The notes under the pieces are model-generated. The model saw only the letters and a list, made by a program, of their open reading frames with translations, searched no databases and was not told the DNA's origin. A stretch of DNA of 64,000 bases from Pseudomonas botevensis (GTDB lineage Bacteria > Pseudomonadota > Gammaproteobacteria > Pseudomonadales > Pseudomonadaceae): positions 1 through 64,000 of the forward strand of contig NZ_JAHTKI010000012.1 in assembly GCF_019145475.1 (NCBI RefSeq), read 5' to 3'. Positions 35,378-43,745 of the stretch are shown one piece after another. Every line of letters begins with the position of its first letter. The first letter of the stretch is position 1. Both the position numbers and the translations under genes were made by a program.

Positions 35378-36505
35378 TCAGCTCAGGCGAGCGGGGGAGA
35401 GCATGTCGGCGCTCAGGCCGAACTGCTTGAGATGTTCGGGCAGCGGCTCACCCCGCACCAGCGCCGCGCTGGCCTGGCCCATGGCCGGCGACGTCTGGAT
35501 GCCATAGCCGCCCTGGGCCGCCACCCAGAACAGCCCCGGAACCTGCACATCGAAACCGGCCAGCAAGTCGCCGTCCGCGACGAAACTGCGCAGGCCGGCC
35601 CAGGTTCGGGTCGGGCGGCGGATGGTCAGGGTCGTGGCTTCTTCGATCTGGTAGATGCCCATGGCGATGTCCAGTTCTTCCGGCTGTACGTCGTGGGGTT
35701 CGACCGGATCGGCATTGGCTGGCGAGCCGAGGAACATTCCGGCGTCGGGCTTCATGTAGAACGATTCGTCGAGGCTGACCAGCATCGGCCAGTGGTGAAT
35801 GTCCACGCCTTCGGGGCCGGCGAAGATGAACGCGGCACGGCGTTTCGGTTGCAGCCCGAGTGTTTGCGCGCCGGCCAGTGCGCCGATCTGGTCGGCCCAG
35901 GCGCCTGCGGCGTTGATCACGATGGGTGCACTGAAGGTCTGGCCGTTGGTCTGCACCTGCCACTGGCCACCGGCGTCGCGGCTCAGGCCCAGCACTTCGC
36001 AGTCGGTATGGACTTCACCGTTGTTACGCCGAATGCCGCGCAGATAGCCCTGGTGCAGGGCGTCGGTGTCGATGTCGCTGGCCGAGGGATCGTAGATCGC
36101 GCCGTGGACTTTTTCCCGGCGCAGGATCGGCAGCCGTGCACAGGCTTGCTCGGCGCTGAGCAGTTGCATCTCCGGCACCGTGGCCTTGGCGCTGAGGTAC
36201 TGATTGTTCAGTTCGGCGGCATCACCGGTGAAGTCCACGGTCATTTCACCGCGCGGCGTCAGCAACGGATGCTCGCAGAAACCAGGCGGCGGCGTGTCGA
36301 AAAACGCCCGACTGGCCTGGGTCAACGCCCGCACTTGCGCGGTGCCATAGGCGGCGGTGAACAGTGCGGCGGAGCGTCCGGTGGAGTGATAGGCCGGGTG
36401 CGACTCGCGCTCCAGCACAATGACCTTGCCGTGGGGCGACAGCCAGAAACCGGTGGAAGCGCCGGCGATTCCGCCGCCGATGATGATGAAGTCTGCCTGG
36501 CTCAT
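35378..36505 (-). CDS. dauA: FAD-dependent catabolic D-arginine dehydrogenase DauA
   Basis: DauA oxidises D-arginine and other D-amino acids, especially basic ones, to 2-ketoacids. It has 375 residues, the same length as the P. aeruginosa enzyme, and I recognise extended identity with it. The FAD motif FIIIGGGIAGASTGFWLS, HSTGRSAALFTAAYGT, DALHQGYLRGIRRN and QGGYGIQTSPAMG are all present. A GGAG ribosome-binding site precedes the ATG. It is encoded between dauB and dauR. Confidence 0.95.
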   Translation of the reverse strand: MSQADFIIIGGGIAGASTGFWLSPHGKVIVLERESHPAYHSTGRSAALFTAAYGTAQVRALTQASRAFFDTPPPGFCEHPLLTPRGEMTVDFTGDAAELNNQYLSAKATVPEMQLLSAEQACARLPILRREKVHGAIYDPSASDIDTDALHQGYLRGIRRNNGEVHTDCEVLGLSRDAGGQWQVQTNGQTFSAPIVINAAGAWADQIGALAGAQTLGLQPKRRAAFIFAGPEGVDIHHWPMLVSLDESFYMKPDAGMFLGSPANADPVEPHDVQPEELDIAMGIYQIEEATTLTIRRPTRTWAGLRSFVADGDLLAGFDVQVPGLFWVAAQGGYGIQTSPAMGQASAALVRGEPLPEHLKQFGLSADMLSPARLS

Positions 36506-36564
36506 TGAGATCTCCAGTGGGCGCGATATCGAGAAATTGGTTGATTGTCTCGTGGGAGCGGGTA

Positions 36565-37509
36565 TCAGGATTGGAGGCGGTACACCGCGTTGGCGACGGC
36601 GATGTCTTCCAGGCCCAGGCCGATGGAGCGGAAAAATACGTGACGGTCGTAAGCGGGGCGCGGCACTTTTTTGCCGAGCAGATCCGCCAGGTCGCCAACG
36701 ATCGCGTCCTTGTTCCAGCCGTGCTGCTCGGCGGCAATCAGCATTTCCCCCGCCGAGCCCGGCGTGGTCAGACGATAGTCGCAGAATACCTGCATGCCAT
36801 TGAGGCTGCTCGGCGGCACTTCATGGGCGCGCGGGGCGTTGGTGCTGATCGAGGTGATCAGCGCCGGTTTGCTCAGGATGGCCGGATCGATCACAGGTCC
36901 GGCGGACGACGTGCAGAGCATGATGACGTCGGCATCGGCGATGGCGGCTTCGCGGCTGGCGGCAATGTTCAGGCGCGGCTCGATGCTTTTCAGCAGGCTC
37001 GCGGTGGCCGGATCTTCGCCGAGGTTCGGGGCGTACAGGCTGATGCTTTGCCAGTCGCGCAGGGTTTTGACGTAATGCAGATGCGCCTGGGCCACTTTGC
37101 CGCTGCCGATGATCGCCAGCCGTTCGGCCGCGTGCGGGGCGAGGGCGTCGACTGCGACGGCGGTGGTCGCGGCGGTGCGCGCGGTGGTCAGTTCGCCGGC
37201 GTCGCACAGCAGCAGCGGCTGGCCGGTCTGCATCGACATCAGCAGCGTCCACGCGGTGACCAGCGGACCTTGCTCGCGGACGATGTACGGCGAAGTCTTG
37301 ACCCCGTACACGCCATCTTCGGCCAGCACGCCGAGGTAGTTGATGAAGTCGCCGGCACCCTGGGGGAATTCCACCAGTTGTTGCGCCGGTTGCACCGCAT
37401 GCCCGGCCGCCAGATCACGAAACAGCTTGCGCATGATCTGCGGCACATCGATACGGGCCAGCAGGTCGCGGGCCTGGGTTTGATCGATCACATACGGCGT
37501 GCTGGACAT
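36565..37509 (-). CDS. dauB: NAD(P)H-dependent anabolic L-arginine dehydrogenase DauB
   Basis: DauB belongs to the ornithine cyclodeaminase / mu-crystallin family and reduces 2-ketoarginine to L-arginine, completing D-to-L conversion with DauA. It is 314 residues, with the Rossmann motif AIIGSGKVAQAHLHYV near 130 and the family's catalytic region KTSPYIVREQGPLV near 85. It is the first gene of dauBAR, with GGAG six bases before the ATG and a palindromic candidate operator upstream. Confidence 0.94.
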   Translation of the reverse strand: MSSTPYVIDQTQARDLLARIDVPQIMRKLFRDLAAGHAVQPAQQLVEFPQGAGDFINYLGVLAEDGVYGVKTSPYIVREQGPLVTAWTLLMSMQTGQPLLLCDAGELTTARTAATTAVAVDALAPHAAERLAIIGSGKVAQAHLHYVKTLRDWQSISLYAPNLGEDPATASLLKSIEPRLNIAASREAAIADADVIMLCTSSAGPVIDPAILSKPALITSISTNAPRAHEVPPSSLNGMQVFCDYRLTTPGSAGEMLIAAEQHGWNKDAIVGDLADLLGKKVPRPAYDRHVFFRSIGLGLEDIAVANAVYRLQS

Positions 37510-37529
37510 GGCGGACTCCGGGGATTGAA

Positions 37530-37574
37530 ATTAAACTAATTTGTCCATTATGGACTTTTAGTTTAATCCAGCAA
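37530..37574 (-). promoter_or_regulatory. dauBAR promoter with nested palindromic operator
   Basis: GTCCATTATGGAC (37543-37555) is a perfect 6+1+6 palindrome. It is nested within a second pair of arms, ATTAAACTAA (37530-37539) and TTAGTTTAAT (37558-37567), which are also perfect and almost share its centre. On the minus strand TTGCTG (37574-37569), 16 nt, and CATAAT (37552-37547) could be the promoter, so the inner palindrome covers the -10. This is what a repressor site would look like; DauR is the obvious candidate. Confidence 0.65.
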
Positions 37575-37584
37575 TATCCAGGCG

Positions 37585-37624
37585 AAAAAAAAGCGCAGCC
37601 CGTTACCGGCTGCGCCTTTTTTTA
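37585..37624 (-). terminator. rho-independent terminator of rhlB
   Basis: GCGCAGCC (37593-37600) pairs with GGCTGCGC (37608-37615) across 7 nt. T-runs on both strands flank the stem. On the minus strand it follows the rhlB stop by about 10 nt. Confidence 0.9.
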
Positions 37625-37633
37625 CCGCGTCGC

Positions 37634-39106
37634 TTACTGAGGACGCTTGCGCTCAACCGCCCGTAGCAGATGGGTTGGTGGCATTTCGCAGCTGATCTTG
37701 CGACCCAGCAGTTCCTCGATGGACGGTAGCTGATACGAGTCGTCCTCACCGGCGAAGCTGATCGACACGCCATCGGCGCCTGCCCGACCGGTACGGCCGA
37801 TGCGGTGTACGTAGTCGTCCGGGACTTCCGGCAGGGTGAAGTTGATCACATGGCTGATACCGTCGATGTGGATACCGCGACCGGCCACGTCAGTGGCGAC
37901 CAGCACACGGATCTTGCCTTCGCGGAAACCTTCCAGGGTCTTGATGCGTTTGTGCTGCGGCACGTCACCGGACAGTTGCGCGGCGTTGATACCGTCACGC
38001 ACCAGGCGTTCTTCGATGCGTCGCACTTCATCCTTGCGGTTGGCGAACACGATCACCCGCTCCCAGCCGTTGTCGTTGACCAGGTTGTAGAGCAGTTTGT
38101 ACTTGTCGGCGCCAGCCACGGCATAGATGTGCTGTTCGACGTTCTCGTTGGCCACGTTGGTGACTTCGATTTCGACGATGGCGGGGTCGGTGGTCCATTG
38201 CTTGGCCAGGTTCATCACGTCATCGGTGAAGGTCGCGGAGAACAGCAGGGTCTGGCGTTCGCTTTTCGGCGGGGTCTGGCGAATGATCTGGCGAACCTGC
38301 GGGATGAAGCCCATGTCGAGCATGCGGTCGGCTTCGTCCAGCACCATCACTTCAACCATGTCCAGGTGCACGTCGCCGCGCTGGTTGAAGTCCAGCAGGC
38401 GGCCTGGCGTGGCGACGAGGATGTCGCAATGGCGCGCTTCGAGGTGCTTGAGCTGCTTGTCGAAGTCCATGCCGCCCACGAAGGTCATGACGTTGAGGCC
38501 GGTGTACTTGGTCAGGTCGGCGGCGTCCTTGGCGATCTGCACCACCAGTTCGCGGGTCGGCGCGATAATCAGTGCCCGTGGCTCGCCCATGTAGCGCTCT
38601 TTCGGCGGCGGCGTCTGCAGCAGTTGGGTGATGATCGAGATCAGGAACGCGGCAGTCTTGCCGGTGCCGGTCTGGGCGCGGCCGATGGCGTCTTTGCCGG
38701 CGAGGGTGAAACCCAGCACCTGGGCCTGGATCGGCGTGCAGTACGGGAAACCCAGGTCCTGGATGGCGTGCATCAGTTCCGGAGCGAGTTTGAAATCGTG
38801 GAAGCGGGTTTTGCCTTCCTGGGGTTCGACGACGAAATCTTCGAGTTTCCAGGGAATCACCGGCGCCTTGGGCTTCGGTTCGCGGCGCGGTCTGGGCGGT
38901 TTCGGTGCTTCGCTACGGGCAGGTTCGGCAACGTTGGCAGCGGCGGAGGCCGGTTTCGGCTCTGGTTTCGGTGCCGCTGGGCGAGGCTGGCGGTCGGCCG
39001 GTTTGGCATCGTTGCGATGACCGGGGGCGGGGGACGGCGCAGTGGGCGCTGGTGCGAGCGGCTCAGCCTCGCTTTTACCGAACATTTTCTTGAGTGCTTT
39101 GAGCAC
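37634..39106 (-). CDS. rhlB: ATP-dependent RNA helicase RhlB-like (DEAD box)
   Basis: This is a DEAD-box helicase of 490 residues. A basic, proline- and alanine-rich N-terminal extension covers about residues 12-85. The Q motif follows near 110 (GFPYCTPIQAQ), then Walker A AQTGTGKTAAF, PTRELVVQIA, VATPGRL, VLDEADRML (DEAD), SATF, and the C-terminal motifs VLVATDVAGRGIH and HRIGRTGRAG. The family unwinds RNA duplexes in mRNA decay. The long N-terminal extension, unlike the E. coli protein, is common in Pseudomonas RhlB annotations. It lies downstream of a carboxylesterase gene on the same strand. Confidence 0.92.
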   Translation of the reverse strand: MLKALKKMFGKSEAEPLAPAPTAPSPAPGHRNDAKPADRQPRPAAPKPEPKPASAAANVAEPARSEAPKPPRPRREPKPKAPVIPWKLEDFVVEPQEGKTRFHDFKLAPELMHAIQDLGFPYCTPIQAQVLGFTLAGKDAIGRAQTGTGKTAAFLISIITQLLQTPPPKERYMGEPRALIIAPTRELVVQIAKDAADLTKYTGLNVMTFVGGMDFDKQLKHLEARHCDILVATPGRLLDFNQRGDVHLDMVEVMVLDEADRMLDMGFIPQVRQIIRQTPPKSERQTLLFSATFTDDVMNLAKQWTTDPAIVEIEVTNVANENVEQHIYAVAGADKYKLLYNLVNDNGWERVIVFANRKDEVRRIEERLVRDGINAAQLSGDVPQHKRIKTLEGFREGKIRVLVATDVAGRGIHIDGISHVINFTLPEVPDDYVHRIGRTGRAGADGVSISFAGEDDSYQLPSIEELLGRKISCEMPPTHLLRAVERKRPQ

Positions 39107-39222
39107 GGTCGTCTCATCAATTGGTTAAGGAATGTACGCCGGCCAGTGTAATGCAAGAAACGGGCGCGGCGTAGTGGGATGATCAAAGGGTGCCGTCTGT
39201 AGGAAAAACCCCTGAGGCGCGA

Positions 39223-39879
39223 TCAGCGCAGGCGTTCGCCCAGCCATTGACCAATGTCGCGAATTTCTTCGGGTAACACTTCGTGCTCCATTGGGTATTC
39301 CTGCCATGTCACGGTGACACCATTGGCTTTCAGATACTCATAGGCGGTGCGGCCCATGGAGTTCTGCACCACGTTGTCGAACTGGCCGTGGAGCGACAGC
39401 ACCGGGATCCGTTGCTGGCTGGCGGACAGCTCCAGCGCATCGCTGAATGTCGGTGCGTAGGTCGACAGCGCCAGCACGCCACCCAAGGGTCCCTGCCATT
39501 TCAGGAACGCGGTGTGTAGAACCACTGCGCCGCCCTGGGAAAACCCCGCGAGAAAAATCCGCGAAGCGTCTATTCCGCTGGCGCGCTGCTCTTCGATCAG
39601 TTCGATGATGCGGTCGGCGGACGCTTCCAGTTCGTCGCGGTCGATCGCCCGCGCCGGGCTCATGGCCTTGATGTCGTACCAGCTCGGCATGGCATATCCG
39701 CCATTTATCGTGACCGGGCGGGTGGGTGCCTGAGGCAGGACGAAACGCGTGCTCAACAGGGTTTCCTGCAACGCCTCGGCCACCGGCAGGAAGTCGTAGC
39801 GATCGGCGCCGAGGCCGTGCAGCCAGATCACGCAGGCGTCCGCGGTCTTAACAGGCTGAAGAATCAAGGGCTCGGTCAT
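39223..39879 (-). CDS. alpha/beta-hydrolase carboxylesterase
   Basis: The protein is 218 residues, of the phospholipase/carboxylesterase (EstB-like) family. It has the opening ACVIWLHGLGADRYDFLPVAEAL, the nucleophile elbow GFSQGG (serine near residue 115), an aspartate in LHGQFDNVV and a histidine in PMEHEV near the end. It is likely a cytoplasmic serine esterase acting on short acyl esters. No signal peptide is visible. rhlB follows on the same strand after 116 nt. Confidence 0.92.
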   Translation of the reverse strand: MTEPLILQPVKTADACVIWLHGLGADRYDFLPVAEALQETLLSTRFVLPQAPTRPVTINGGYAMPSWYDIKAMSPARAIDRDELEASADRIIELIEEQRASGIDASRIFLAGFSQGGAVVLHTAFLKWQGPLGGVLALSTYAPTFSDALELSASQQRIPVLSLHGQFDNVVQNSMGRTAYEYLKANGVTVTWQEYPMEHEVLPEEIRDIGQWLGERLR

Positions 39880-40346
39880 GGCTGCTCCAATTGTGTGCGG
39901 GCGCTCTCATTAAGTGCGTGATTCGAGTGCGCGCCTGGTTTATCCGTTAAGAAGATGTCGCAAGGCTGAAAGTTTTGCTATTGACCTCTTCCTCATCTGC
40001 TTCTGCGACCGGTCTGGTACGGGCTTTGCTATGAGGTGGTTGTGCAATCGATCTCGGGCCTGGCGGTAACACTATCAGTGAACGCCCGGCGACGGGATAG
40101 CAAAGAATCCGGTGATGGATGTTCGCCAATGGCCGCTACGGGCATCGCGAACGTGAAAGGGCTACAGCCCGTTCGGCCGACTGGTGAGAAGTGAGTTGTC
40201 CATTATGTGGATTTTCTCCTACTAGACTCATAGCTAAGGTCTTACGTCGGTTGACCCCATAAGAAGCCAACACGGGTCAACTACGCCTCAAAAGGGTGCG
40301 ACTGGACTCAAGCTCCGACACAACAAGAGCAAAACTGGAGGTTTGA
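39880..40346. other. 467-nt control region before aapJ
   Basis: I see no supported gene; a 60-codon minus-strand ORF lacks any recognisable feature. At 40198-40211 GTCCATTATGTGGA repeats the first ten bases of the dauB palindrome, with TCCA/TGGA arms spaced by five instead of three bases. TTGTCC (40197-40202) with TACTAG about 18 nt on could be a promoter. The leader from there to aapJ is about 140 nt. Confidence 0.5.
40198..40211 (+). promoter_or_regulatory. dau-like inverted repeat upstream of aapJ
   Basis: The string GTCCATTATG is identical to the left part of the dauB operator and continues TGGAT. The arms TCCA and TGGA are two bases further apart than in the dauB and binding-protein sites, so binding by the same regulator is less certain. 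Confidence 0.4.
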
Positions 40347-41378
40347 ATGAAGATGTTGAAATCCACTCTGGCGGTCGTGACTGCTGCTGCAGTTCTCGGC
40401 GTCAGCGGGTTCGCTCAGGCGGGTGCAACCCTGGATGCGGTACAGAAGAAAGGTTTCGTGCAGTGTGGCGTGAGCGACGGTCTGCCAGGCTTCTCCGTAC
40501 CGGATTCGACCGGCAAGATCATCGGTATCGACGCTGATGTCTGCCGTGCCGTGGCCGCTGCCGTGTTCGGCGATGCGACCAAGGTCAAATTCAGCCAGCT
40601 GAACGCCAAGGAGCGCTTCACCGCGCTGCAGTCCGGCGAAATCGACATCCTGTCGCGCAACACCACCATGACCAGTTCCCGTGACGCGGGCATGGGCCTG
40701 AAATTCCCTGGCTTCATCACTTACTACGACGGTGTGGGCTTCCTGGCCAACAACAAGCTGGGCGTGAAAAGTGCCAAGGAACTGGACGGTGCGACCATCT
40801 GCATCCAGGCCGGTACCACTACCGAACTGAACGTGTCCGACTACTTCCGCGCCAACGGCCTGAAGTACACCCCGATCACTTTCGACACCTCCGATGAAAG
40901 CGCCAAGTCGCTGGAGTCCGGTCGTTGCGACGTGCTGACCTCCGACAAGTCCCAGCTGTTCGCCCAGCGCAGCAAGCTGGCTTCGCCGAAGGACTACGTG
41001 GTTCTGCCGGAAACCATTTCCAAGGAACCTCTGGGCCCGGTCGTGCGTAACGGCGACGACGAGTGGCTGGCCATCGTACGTTGGGTCGGCTACGCGCTGC
41101 TCAACAGCGAAGAAGCCGGTATCACTTCGAAAAACGTTGTTGAAGAAGCCAAGTCCACCAAGAACCCGGACGTTGCCCGTCTGCTGGGTGGCGACGGCGA
41201 ATACGGCAAGGACCTGAAACTGCCGAAGGACTGGGTCGTCAAGATCGTTTCCCAGGTGGGTAACTACGGCGAAATCTTCGAGAAAAACCTCGGCAAGACC
41301 ACTCCGCTGGAAATCGACCGTGGCATGAACGCGCTGTGGAACAACGGCGGCATTCAGTACGCACCACCAGTGCGCTGA
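40347..41378 (+). CDS. aapJ: general L-amino acid ABC transporter, substrate-binding protein AapJ
   Basis: AapJ is the periplasmic receptor of the broad-range Aap amino-acid transporter, 343 residues. The signal peptide ends after SGFAQA. Family blocks GATLDAVQKKGFVQCGVSDGLPGFS, FTALQSGEIDILSRNTTMT (trimmed here) and GATICIQAGTTTELNVSDYF are evident. A GGAGG box lies six bases upstream of the ATG. A stable hairpin separates it from aapQ, consistent with higher production of the receptor than of the membrane parts. Confidence 0.95.
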   Translation: MKMLKSTLAVVTAAAVLGVSGFAQAGATLDAVQKKGFVQCGVSDGLPGFSVPDSTGKIIGIDADVCRAVAAAVFGDATKVKFSQLNAKERFTALQSGEIDILSRNTTMTSSRDAGMGLKFPGFITYYDGVGFLANNKLGVKSAKELDGATICIQAGTTTELNVSDYFRANGLKYTPITFDTSDESAKSLESGRCDVLTSDKSQLFAQRSKLASPKDYVVLPETISKEPLGPVVRNGDDEWLAIVRWVGYALLNSEEAGITSKNVVEEAKSTKNPDVARLLGGDGEYGKDLKLPKDWVVKIVSQVGNYGEIFEKNLGKTTPLEIDRGMNALWNNGGIQYAPPVR

Positions 41379-41386
41379 TTGTTCTA

Positions 41387-41415
41387 TCACCCGGCGGGCC
41401 AACCGCCGGGTGATG
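41387..41415 (+). terminator. stable hairpin between aapJ and aapQ
   Basis: The arms ATCACCCGGCGG (41387-41398) and CCGCCGGGTGAT (41404-41415) are perfectly complementary with a 5-nt loop. The T-rich tract comes only after about ten bases (GATTTTTT), so the element may be a partial terminator or a 3' stabiliser of aapJ mRNA rather than a full stop. Confidence 0.7.
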
Positions 41416-41443
41416 TTCTGTTCGATTTTTTCCGGGGCACTTC

Positions 41444-42625
41444 ATGCAAAATTCAATCGGCGCACCAAAGCAGAGGTTCAGCCTCAGCGATCCGCGTGTG
41501 CGTGCGTGGCTGTTTCAGATCATCACCGTCGTGGCGGTGGTCTCGATGGGCTGGTATCTGTTCGATAACACCCAGACCAACCTGCAACACCGGGGCATCA
41601 CCTCCGGTTTCGGCTTCCTGGAGCGCAGTGCCGGGTTCGGTATCGCTCAACATCTGATCGACTACACCGAAGCGGACAGTTATGCCCGCGTCTTTGTGAT
41701 CGGCCTGCTCAACACCCTGCTGGTGACATTCATCGGCGTGATCCTGGCGACCCTGCTGGGCTTCATCATCGGTGTGGCGCGTCTCTCGCCGAACTGGATC
41801 ATCAGCAAACTGGCGACCGTGTATGTGGAAGTGTTCCGCAACATTCCGCCGCTGCTGCAAATCCTGTTCTGGTATTTCGCGGTATTCCTGACCATGCCGG
41901 GGCCGCGCAACAGTCACAATTTCGGCGACACCTTCTTCGTCAGCAGCCGTGGCCTGAACATGCCGGCCGCGCAAATGGCCGATGGCTTCTGGGCGTTCGT
42001 GGTGAGCATCGTGGTGGCCATCGTCGCCATCGTGTTCATGAGCCGCTGGGCGACCAGACGCTTTGAAGAAACCGGCGAGCCGTTCCACAAGTTCTGGGTT
42101 GGCCTGGCCATCCTGCTGGTGGTTCCGGCCTTGTGTGCGTTGATCTTCGGCGCTCCGCTGCATTGGGAACTGCCGCAGCTCAAAGGCTTCAACTTCGTCG
42201 GCGGCTGGGTGTTGATCCCGGAACTGCTGGCGTTGACCCTGGCCCTGACCGTGTACACCGCAGCATTCATCGCCGAGATCGTGCGTTCGGGGATCAAGTC
42301 GGTCAGCCATGGCCAGACCGAAGCGGCCCGTTCCCTCGGCCTGCGCAACGGTCCGACCCTGCGCAAGGTGATCATTCCGCAAGCGCTGCGAGTCATCATT
42401 CCGCCGCTGACCAGCCAATACCTGAACCTGGCGAAGAACTCGTCCCTGGCCGCCGGTATCGGTTATCCGGAAATGGTTTCGCTGTTCGCCGGCACCGTGC
42501 TCAACCAGACCGGTCAGGCCATCGAAGTCATTGCCATCACCATGAGCGTGTACCTGGCGATCAGTATCAGCATTTCCCTGCTGATGAACTGGTACAACAA
42601 GCGCATTGCGCTGATCGAGCGGTGA
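41444..42625 (+). CDS. aapQ: general L-amino acid ABC transporter permease AapQ
   Basis: AapQ is one of the two inner-membrane permeases of the Aap system, 393 residues with about eight hydrophobic helices. The EAA loop that contacts AapP is visible as GQTEAARSLGLRNGPTLRKV, followed by IIPQALRVIIPPLTSQYLNL. A long periplasmic insertion between helices distinguishes this family from short polar amino-acid permeases. aapM starts 10 nt later. Confidence 0.95.
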   Translation: MQNSIGAPKQRFSLSDPRVRAWLFQIITVVAVVSMGWYLFDNTQTNLQHRGITSGFGFLERSAGFGIAQHLIDYTEADSYARVFVIGLLNTLLVTFIGVILATLLGFIIGVARLSPNWIISKLATVYVEVFRNIPPLLQILFWYFAVFLTMPGPRNSHNFGDTFFVSSRGLNMPAAQMADGFWAFVVSIVVAIVAIVFMSRWATRRFEETGEPFHKFWVGLAILLVVPALCALIFGAPLHWELPQLKGFNFVGGWVLIPELLALTLALTVYTAAFIAEIVRSGIKSVSHGQTEAARSLGLRNGPTLRKVIIPQALRVIIPPLTSQYLNLAKNSSLAAGIGYPEMVSLFAGTVLNQTGQAIEVIAITMSVYLAISISISLLMNWYNKRIALIER

Positions 42626-42635
42626 GGAAACGCGC

Positions 42636-43733
42636 ATGACATCCCATACTTTCAAACCTGACATGCCCCCACCGAGCAGTAGCATCGGCGTGGTGGCGTG
42701 GATGCGCGCGAACATGTTCTCCAGCTGGCTCAACACCCTGCTGACCCTGTTTGCGTTCTACCTGATCTACCTCGTGGTCCCACCGATTCTCAGCTGGGCG
42801 ATCCTCGATGCCAACTGGGTCGGCACCACCCGCGCCGACTGCACCAAGGACGGCGCCTGCTGGGTGTTCATCCAGCAGCGTTTCGGCCAGTTCATGTACG
42901 GCTACTACCCGACCGACCTGCGCTGGCGCGTGGACCTGACCGTGTGGCTGGCGGTCATCGGCGTGGCACCGCTGTTCATCTCGCGCTTCCCGCGTAAAGC
43001 GGTGTACGGATTGAGCTTCCTGGTGATCTACCCGATCGTTGCCTACTGCCTGCTTCACGGCGGTGTGTTCGGCCTGACCACCGTGGCGACCAGCCAGTGG
43101 GGCGGCCTGATGCTGACCCTGGTGATTGCCACCGTGGGGATCGCCGGTGCGCTGCCGCTGGGGATTCTCCTGGCGCTGGGGCGTCGCTCGAACCTGCCGG
43201 CGATTCGCGTGGTCTGCGTGACCTTCATCGAGTTCTGGCGCGGCGTGCCGTTGATCACGGTGCTGTTCATGTCCTCGGTGATGCTGCCGCTGTTCCTGCC
43301 CGAAGGCATGAACTTCGACAAGCTGTTGCGAGCGCTGATCGGCGTGATCCTGTTCCAGTCGGCCTATGTCGCCGAGGTGGTGCGTGGCGGTCTGCAAGCG
43401 ATCCCCAAAGGTCAGTACGAAGCCGCCGCTGCGATGGGCCTCGGTTACTGGCGCGCCATGGGCCTGGTGATTCTGCCGCAAGCCCTGAAGCTGGTGATCC
43501 CGGGCATCGTCAATACCTTTATCGCGCTGTTCAAGGACACCAGCCTTGTGATCATCATCGGCCTCTTCGACCTGCTCAACAGCGTCAAGCAAGCCGCCGC
43601 CGATCCGAAATGGCTGGGCATGGCCACCGAAGGCTACGTGTTCGCCGCCCTGGTGTTCTGGATTTTCTGTTTTGGTATGTCGCGCTATTCCATGCATCTG
43701 GAACGCAAGCTCGACACTGGCCACAAGCGTTAG
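42636..43733 (+). CDS. aapM: general L-amino acid ABC transporter permease AapM
   Basis: AapM is the second permease, 365 residues. Its EAA motif is GQYEAAAAMGLGYWRAMGLV, followed by ILPQALKLVIPGIVNTFIAL. The pair CTKDGAC near residue 70 lies in a periplasmic loop and could form a disulphide. It partners AapQ in the membrane and is followed by aapP after 12 nt, with a TAGGAG box at its own stop codon. Confidence 0.95.
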   Translation: MTSHTFKPDMPPPSSSIGVVAWMRANMFSSWLNTLLTLFAFYLIYLVVPPILSWAILDANWVGTTRADCTKDGACWVFIQQRFGQFMYGYYPTDLRWRVDLTVWLAVIGVAPLFISRFPRKAVYGLSFLVIYPIVAYCLLHGGVFGLTTVATSQWGGLMLTLVIATVGIAGALPLGILLALGRRSNLPAIRVVCVTFIEFWRGVPLITVLFMSSVMLPLFLPEGMNFDKLLRALIGVILFQSAYVAEVVRGGLQAIPKGQYEAAAAMGLGYWRAMGLVILPQALKLVIPGIVNTFIALFKDTSLVIIIGLFDLLNSVKQAAADPKWLGMATEGYVFAALVFWIFCFGMSRYSMHLERKLDTGHKR

Positions 43734-43745
43734 GAGTTCTCTGTA

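Noticed and set aside
39947..40129. 60-codon minus-strand ORF before aapJ
   Set aside because: No family, no ribosome-binding site, poor composition.
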